DNA of 64,000 bases, taken from Sternotherus odoratus. Taxonomy: Eukaryota > Chordata > Testudines > Kinosternidae. Where the stretch lies: contig JAVMKO010000001.1 of assembly GCA_032164245.1 (NCBI GenBank), positions 78,737,892 through 78,801,891 of the forward strand, in the 5' to 3' direction. The notes under the pieces were generated by a model, which was not told where the DNA came from, did not search any database, and worked only from the letters and a program-made list of their open reading frames with translations. The translations under genes were made by a program, and so were the position numbers. The first letter of the stretch is position 1, and every line of letters starts with the position of its first letter. Positions 58,710-64,000 of this stretch are shown piece after piece.

Positions 58710-61699
58710 CTAAAAAGATGAAGGTTATTACTATGGGTTACTATTTATAAGTCCTTTAAAGATTGCATTTCCAGACAACACCAGTTATTGTTTTAATTTA
58801 TAAACCTTGCTTTTCAAAGACTTATAAACTCAGCTGATTATAGCAGAACATTACACTGGAAAATGGCAAATGAGCTACTCTTATTAAAACATTCAATGTT
58901 CCAGAAAAAAAATCCTCACACTCATTTAAATTTTGTAGGCACTTAAAACCTCACTGAGGACTGGTTCCTTTTGCTAACGGCCCTGTTATTCAACTTCAAG
59001 CAGTAATTTTTTTAATACTACAAAGGCTACTGCTGATACAAATTCAGATTTTTTTAAAAAAGTTATCTCTAAAATTATGGTGCACTGGACAAAATTCAGC
59101 ACGGACATAAAATAATGGTGCAAATATGATTGCATGTTGTAAAGTATTGCAATTTATACTGGTTTAGAATTCAGTGGCTTTGCCAACCAAGCGCAACTTA
59201 CACAAGGAAGGGAAGAAAGGAAAGCACTTAGAAAAAGCACTTAACAGGAGAATATGGTATTTAACAAGTTCTCCCTTCATTCTCTTACTTTATCAAACAG
59301 TCTAAGTTGATTTTCTTGCTACATATTCCTTTCTTCCCCTCACTGTACATACTACACTAATTTTGCAAAGACACAATGCCAAATCAGTGTAAAATTATAC
59401 TTCATTGACACACACACTTACACTGAATAACGCTTAGAGACTTCCATGGGATTTGCATGGGTTTACATCAGCTATAAATCTGATCTCCCATAATATTAGA
59501 CAGTCAATATTGGTTTCATGATTATCACATGTACACAGATGTGTTACTGCTAGTACCATAGTGGTCTGGCAGCCCTCCTCTGTCTTCCATCTTTCATTGC
59601 CCTATTGATATTATCACACTAATCTTTAAGAACAAAAAGTTTGGTCCCTGATTTAATGTCATGTTCTGTTTGGAGCTGCTTGCTGTTTTTCTGTCCAATT
59701 CTAACCACAGAGCCTTCAAGATGCCCTGCTAAAAATGTTCCCAAGATGACTGTATTCTCCATCTCCCTGTGTTCATTTCTTCTGTAGTGAGCCCTGGTAT
59801 CACTGTGGTATTTGGTAATCTTACTTCTCCAGTAGAGCTAACATGGTGGGACAAGAAGTTCACAACAGTATGTGTGTCAGCATCTTGGGCAACAGGTCTG
59901 CACATACACTACTACCACACCATCAGCACTGACTAGTATCATGTGAAGTTAAGTCACACATCTAAAAACACCATACTTTTAATACATACATACATACACA
60001 CACACACACCCAACCTTTGTTTTAACTGTATATTCAAAAGTGACAAAATGGGAATGTTCAGTTACTAATGTTTTTTTAAAAACAAACAGAACTGTACAAG
60101 TTCCATGCTTTTTCAGTTCACTAGCTGATCTGATGGTCTATCTCTCAGCTGACCTCCAAAATCTCAGTGAAGAAGAGCTGCTCATCTGTAAATGTCTAGG
60201 CAAGTGTATATAAGGAGATGTGGCTCTAATGCACCTTCATTTTCTTTTTATCTTCAGACTCCAACCACAGGAGGAGTGTGGAACTGCACTGACAATCTTA
60301 TACAGGAACTCCAGTTGCAGATTACCAGCTGTTCTTTCTTCTTCTGGAAATAACAGCAGAGATCCTCATACTTGGAAGACTGAACAGTGAGAACTCTCCG
60401 GGGGGAGAGGGGGGAGGAGAGAATATGAGGAGTAGACTAGTTAAAGCTTGCAGGGCTGCTCTCCCAAACGGCACCTCAGACCTTGAGAACAACTCAAGAG
60501 AATAATGCTGCGCACAGAGGGATGGTTTCTGCTCCCAGAAACAGCTCTACATAATTTTACAACAGGAATAATTTGCCTTGGATCTACCTGAATGTGTTCT
60601 AACACCACCCAGGACTGGAGTGCCTGCTAATCCACAGAATGTGTTTTGCTGCATTTTGACAAATGTTGAAAGGAAACTGCCTCTCCCCATACACACCAAT
60701 CCCCACAAATACTCTTGGAGATTTACAGAAGGGTTTTGTCCTACTAGCTGAAGGCCTGCTTCTAATCTAACCTTCCCTGGCAACAAATATGATGTGGAGA
60801 AGTTTCTCGTCTGACTGAGATGAAAATCAATTGCTATTTTATAGATGAATTTGAAATTAAGATGTAAAGCCGTATTGCTTTTATCCTCACATAATAGCAC
60901 ACAGAGCATCAGTAATTAGTGCTTAGAGCTCAAAAACTCTCCTGGCTGATGATGTTGCCTCAAGATACAATCTTCAAGGAGCGACAACAGAATACTCTCC
61001 CAGAGGCTTAAATCAAAACCATCAGCTTGTGTAGTACTAGGCTGTATTCCCAAAAAGGTGGGACAGCATTAAAATATCCCTTCAAAAGCAACTTTTTTGT
61101 AAAAAAAAAACAAACAAAAAAAAACCCACAGGCAGTCCCTTCTACTGGAACATGAAAGGCTGAGATGCATACTTTAAAACTCTGCCTATACTAGTAATTT
61201 TATTTACCAAAAAATTCCACTGTTGCTGCCATTATTTTAGCTACCCTGGTGTGACAACATTGGAGCCTCAGTATATGGACTGCTTACTGACTCCAGCAGC
61301 TGTTTTCTGCACTGTGTTAACTGAATTTTGCTCAGTGCAAATCTAGTCAACTGATTAAATTAGACTGTGATACTAAAGAGATGCCAGAGCTAGAGAATAG
61401 TCTACACTAGGGTTCCCATCTTTGGTAACACCAGAGCAGATGATGTGGTGTTAATAACAGTGGTTATTTTTTGTAAACAAAATACACAGAGTCCTGATTT
61501 CTGGAGTCATTGAGGGCTAAAATGTCAAACAGGTATTGCTACAGGTGTATTTATTTATGCTGTCCATTTATAGTCTTTGCAGCAGCATAGGATTTGCTGT
61601 TGAAGGTTTCTGACTTTTCAGTAATATCTCCAGCAACTTCTATAAGACGACTTGATCTAGGATAACAGATGTATGATCCACCTTACTAGCTGCAGGGAC
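58710..61699. other. TNRC6A upstream intron (part), nothing coding recognised
   Basis: The sequence upstream of the giant exon acceptor has a short (CA)n at about 59988-60009 and an A-rich tract at 61098-61126. No conserved TNRC6A exon was recognised; the preceding exon must lie beyond 64000. Confidence 0.6.
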
Positions 61700-63110
61700 A
61701 CTGGTGAAATATTTAATGTTGGTGAGAAGTGAAGATTCAGAAAAGAAACAAGAGGCAAAAAGGTGGCTTCACTGCTACATCTAGGAGCTCTACTGACAAA
61801 AATCTCTGGCCAAGTTCAGGGTTATCAGCAAAAAATTCAAGCTGTGTGATTTTCTTACTTATCCTGGGGATCACTGGTAGTGTACAAATGTTTTCCTCCA
61901 GGACAATGTTGTTAAATAAGAAGGTATCTGTCAACAAAAGACAGCTGCCCTCCTCTGGCGGAAAAATGCAGATTTTTAGTGGGGGAAAACAGATCTATCG
62001 GCAGAAGAGGGTTTGACCATGACTCTTTCAACATCCATTCTTGTTGAAGGTTGCTGTTTCTGCTTATTTCATCCACAAATGTGTTATCCTTGCACAGAAG
62101 ATGGATTGCCACACAGATGAGGAGTTGGTGGATGTACCCAGTTCCAAAGATGGACCATTTCTCAGCACTGAAGATTTCACCAAACCCTTCCTTGGCAATC
62201 TGCTGAGCATAACATAGGTGTTCACCTTCATCACCATCACATTACCTTCCTGTGAATATAGGGAAGAAATTTTGAATGAAGGCTAAATTACTCTCAGCAA
62301 TCAGTGCACGTGTGTGTAACTTGATCTCAAAAAGTTTCAGAGATTGTCAACTGGCTCAGATCTGGGTCTCTCCCTGCCTTGGAAATATCCCTCAGTAAGA
62401 CCTTTGGTGATTTGAAAGGTATACCTTTTGCGAACACTGTGCGAGTTAGTTCACCATACAAAAAGAGACCAACATCCTGAAGGATAATTAACAGTGTTAA
62501 AATGGCAAATGGACTTATGGAGGACAGATAAAACCATCAGCCCTAAGTAGCTTCAGGAAAACAAATACTGGGTTTTGAGACTGAGATTATACTGATTGTA
62601 CAAAATCCAAAGACAGCCCACAGTACTTAGTCAGTTCTTCTCATAGTGATAGCTGTATAGCCAATGAATAGGAATCTATGCCTGAAGCATCACAGACAAC
62701 TTCTAGAGAATGCTTTGCTACTATAAGCCCCCTCTATGACTACTACTTTCATCTCCTTCAGATCCTCAGGAAGATGTTCCAATAATGAAACAAGGATATA
62801 CCACATTATAAAGTTATACTAGCCCAAAAAGCTTTGTAGTTTATCAATCTGATCTGTAAGGCCACTTCTGATTGAGATTATCCATCTTCCTGGTACCTTT
62901 AAGATTATGATATTTTCTTGACCCTACTTTTTCTTTTTACAGAAGACATCAAAAATAATGAGATGGGGTACTGGAAAAAAAGAATCAAACCCTTTAACTG
63001 GGACCTGGTATAACTGGTCTACCTGCGAAAACGAAGGTGGGATAGAAACTTGTATTATTGTCCTCATCTTCAGAGAATCCATAAGGCCCCCTTCTTTGAG
63101 AGACATGACC
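61700..63110 (-). pseudogene. Decayed coding stretch of unknown origin
   Basis: On the minus strand, several protein-like segments follow one another with frame shifts and stops: one at 62924-63115, one around 62560-62830, one around 62290-62500 and a longer one at 61912-62230 (IAKEGFGEIFSAEKWSIF, then GTGYIHQLLICVAIHLL). Composition and continuity look like former coding sequence rather than chance. I do not recognise the family; it could be a processed pseudogene or the gene of an old mobile element. Confidence 0.4.
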
Positions 63111-64000
63111 ACCACTCTGCCAGGTTAGGTTGGCTCTGGTATGCCAAATAATTTGTGACCCATTTCTTGAACTAAAGAAACCTCAGCCTATAATGTTTCC
63201 ACAATCCTGGTGAACAGATCTGGATGGATTTAAAAGAGTGGTACACTTTGAAGAAGAGATGATGCTGTCTTTTCTTCTTTCCTTGAGGAAGGTGCCCAAT
63301 GTTCAACTGAAGCTGCTATTTGCTTCTTGGACTCACCCAGAATTCTCAGAAGGGAGATCTTTCACACAGAGTTTGATTTGTCCAAGAACACAACCATAAA
63401 AAAGGAACTAAAGTCAGCTTGACTCTTCATATGGCTTGGAAGCTTATAAAAGAGCTTCTTTCATCATCACCTATAGTCAAAACACTTAGTCCTGAGACAA
63501 AAGAAGTGAAGTCAGAGAGAGTAGGAGCATATATCCCTTACTTCAGCATTTAATATACTGGGCACAGCAATCTGTTATAGTTCTCTTGTCCCAAAAGAAG
63601 GGCAAGTCCCCCAAACCAACCTTTTATTCTGGAATCTAATATCACAACAGAAAAACAAATGAAGATATCACTATTAAGAAGACTAGTTCCTACAAATTAC
63701 TTAAACCCTACAAATCAAATTTATTTTACAGAAAACTACTAAAAAGCTTCCTAACACATAATTTGTAAGAAACCAAGTGCTATCTTGGGAGGAACAATCA
63801 AGAAGAATGGTTACCAAAGGGACCAGAAGGAGTTTTATTAATTTACTACTTCCACAAGATTAGAAATGGACCACACCTGCTATGATTCACTGCAGCTAAT
63901 ATCTACAGAACAGATATATTTGGTCTTTAATTTTATGACTAAAACACTGATGTTGTAACCAGCCTTAGCTGATCCCGAAAAGACAGAAGCAAAATACTGC
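63111..64000. other. TNRC6A upstream intron end of window, nothing recognised
   Basis: The sequence is AT-rich. It may continue the decayed stretch to its left, but no convincing protein segment was found. Confidence 0.4.

Noticed and set aside
1..64000. CRISPR arrays, operons, ribosome binding sites and other prokaryotic features
   Set aside because: The split gene with GT/AG introns and the LINE, SINE, DIRS and hAT repeats show a vertebrate genome. No spaced direct-repeat array was seen.

Overview
The window is a piece of a reptile genome, most likely a turtle. The evidence is the gene it carries together with abundant CR1 LINEs, DIRS-type tyrosine-recombinase retrotransposons and several families of hAT DNA transposons typical of turtle introns. 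The species assignment is an inference from repeat content.

Only one cellular gene is recognised: TNRC6A (GW182), on the minus strand, filling about 11.1 kb to at least 58.7 kb. Nineteen coding exons can be placed by conserved protein sequence, GT/AG splice sites and matching phase. Together they encode about 1,668 residues: the long GW-repeat Argonaute-binding exon (56388-58709), further GW exons, a short-exon middle region that includes a glutamine-rich segment, the PABP-binding (PAM2-like) junction, the CCR4-NOT-recruiting P-GL/tryptophan region, the RRM, and the C-terminus ending at TGA 11077-11079. The 5' UTR and roughly the first 300 residues lie beyond position 64000. The reading frame is open throughout, so the gene looks functional. 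GW182 bridges Argonaute-microRNA complexes to poly(A)-binding protein and the deadenylases in cytoplasmic P bodies.

Layout by falling coordinate (direction of transcription): upstream intron (58710-64000) with an unrecognised decayed coding stretch; the giant GW exon; GW exons at 55.0 and 49.5 kb with an inverted pair of DNA transposons and a 1.2 kb GC-rich hAT between them; short exons at 47.4 and 46.0 kb; a large repeat-packed intron (37823-46005) holding a CR1 interrupted by a hAT that is itself interrupted by a pogo/Tigger-like element, a solo LTR, an old LINE and a DIRS copy; exons at 37.7, 36.4, 30.5, 24.2, 23.5 and 23.1 kb with two more DIRS copies in the introns; the compact PABP/CCR4-NOT exons at 20.6, 20.1, 19.0, 18.6, 16.1 and 15.5 kb; the RRM exon at 13.7 kb; a last intron almost filled by a fourth DIRS copy; and the final exon. 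Positions 1-11076 are 3' UTR and downstream flank, with one MIR-type SINE and simple repeats but no further gene seen.

The main observations are a near-perfect 62-64 bp hairpin inside a MITE within this RNA-silencing gene, a 1.5 kb inverted transposon pair in the pre-mRNA, a cryptic 37-nt exon that would truncate the protein, an unusually orderly exon-phase layout, four same-strand DIRS copies, and a three-level nested transposon stack with intact target-site duplications.
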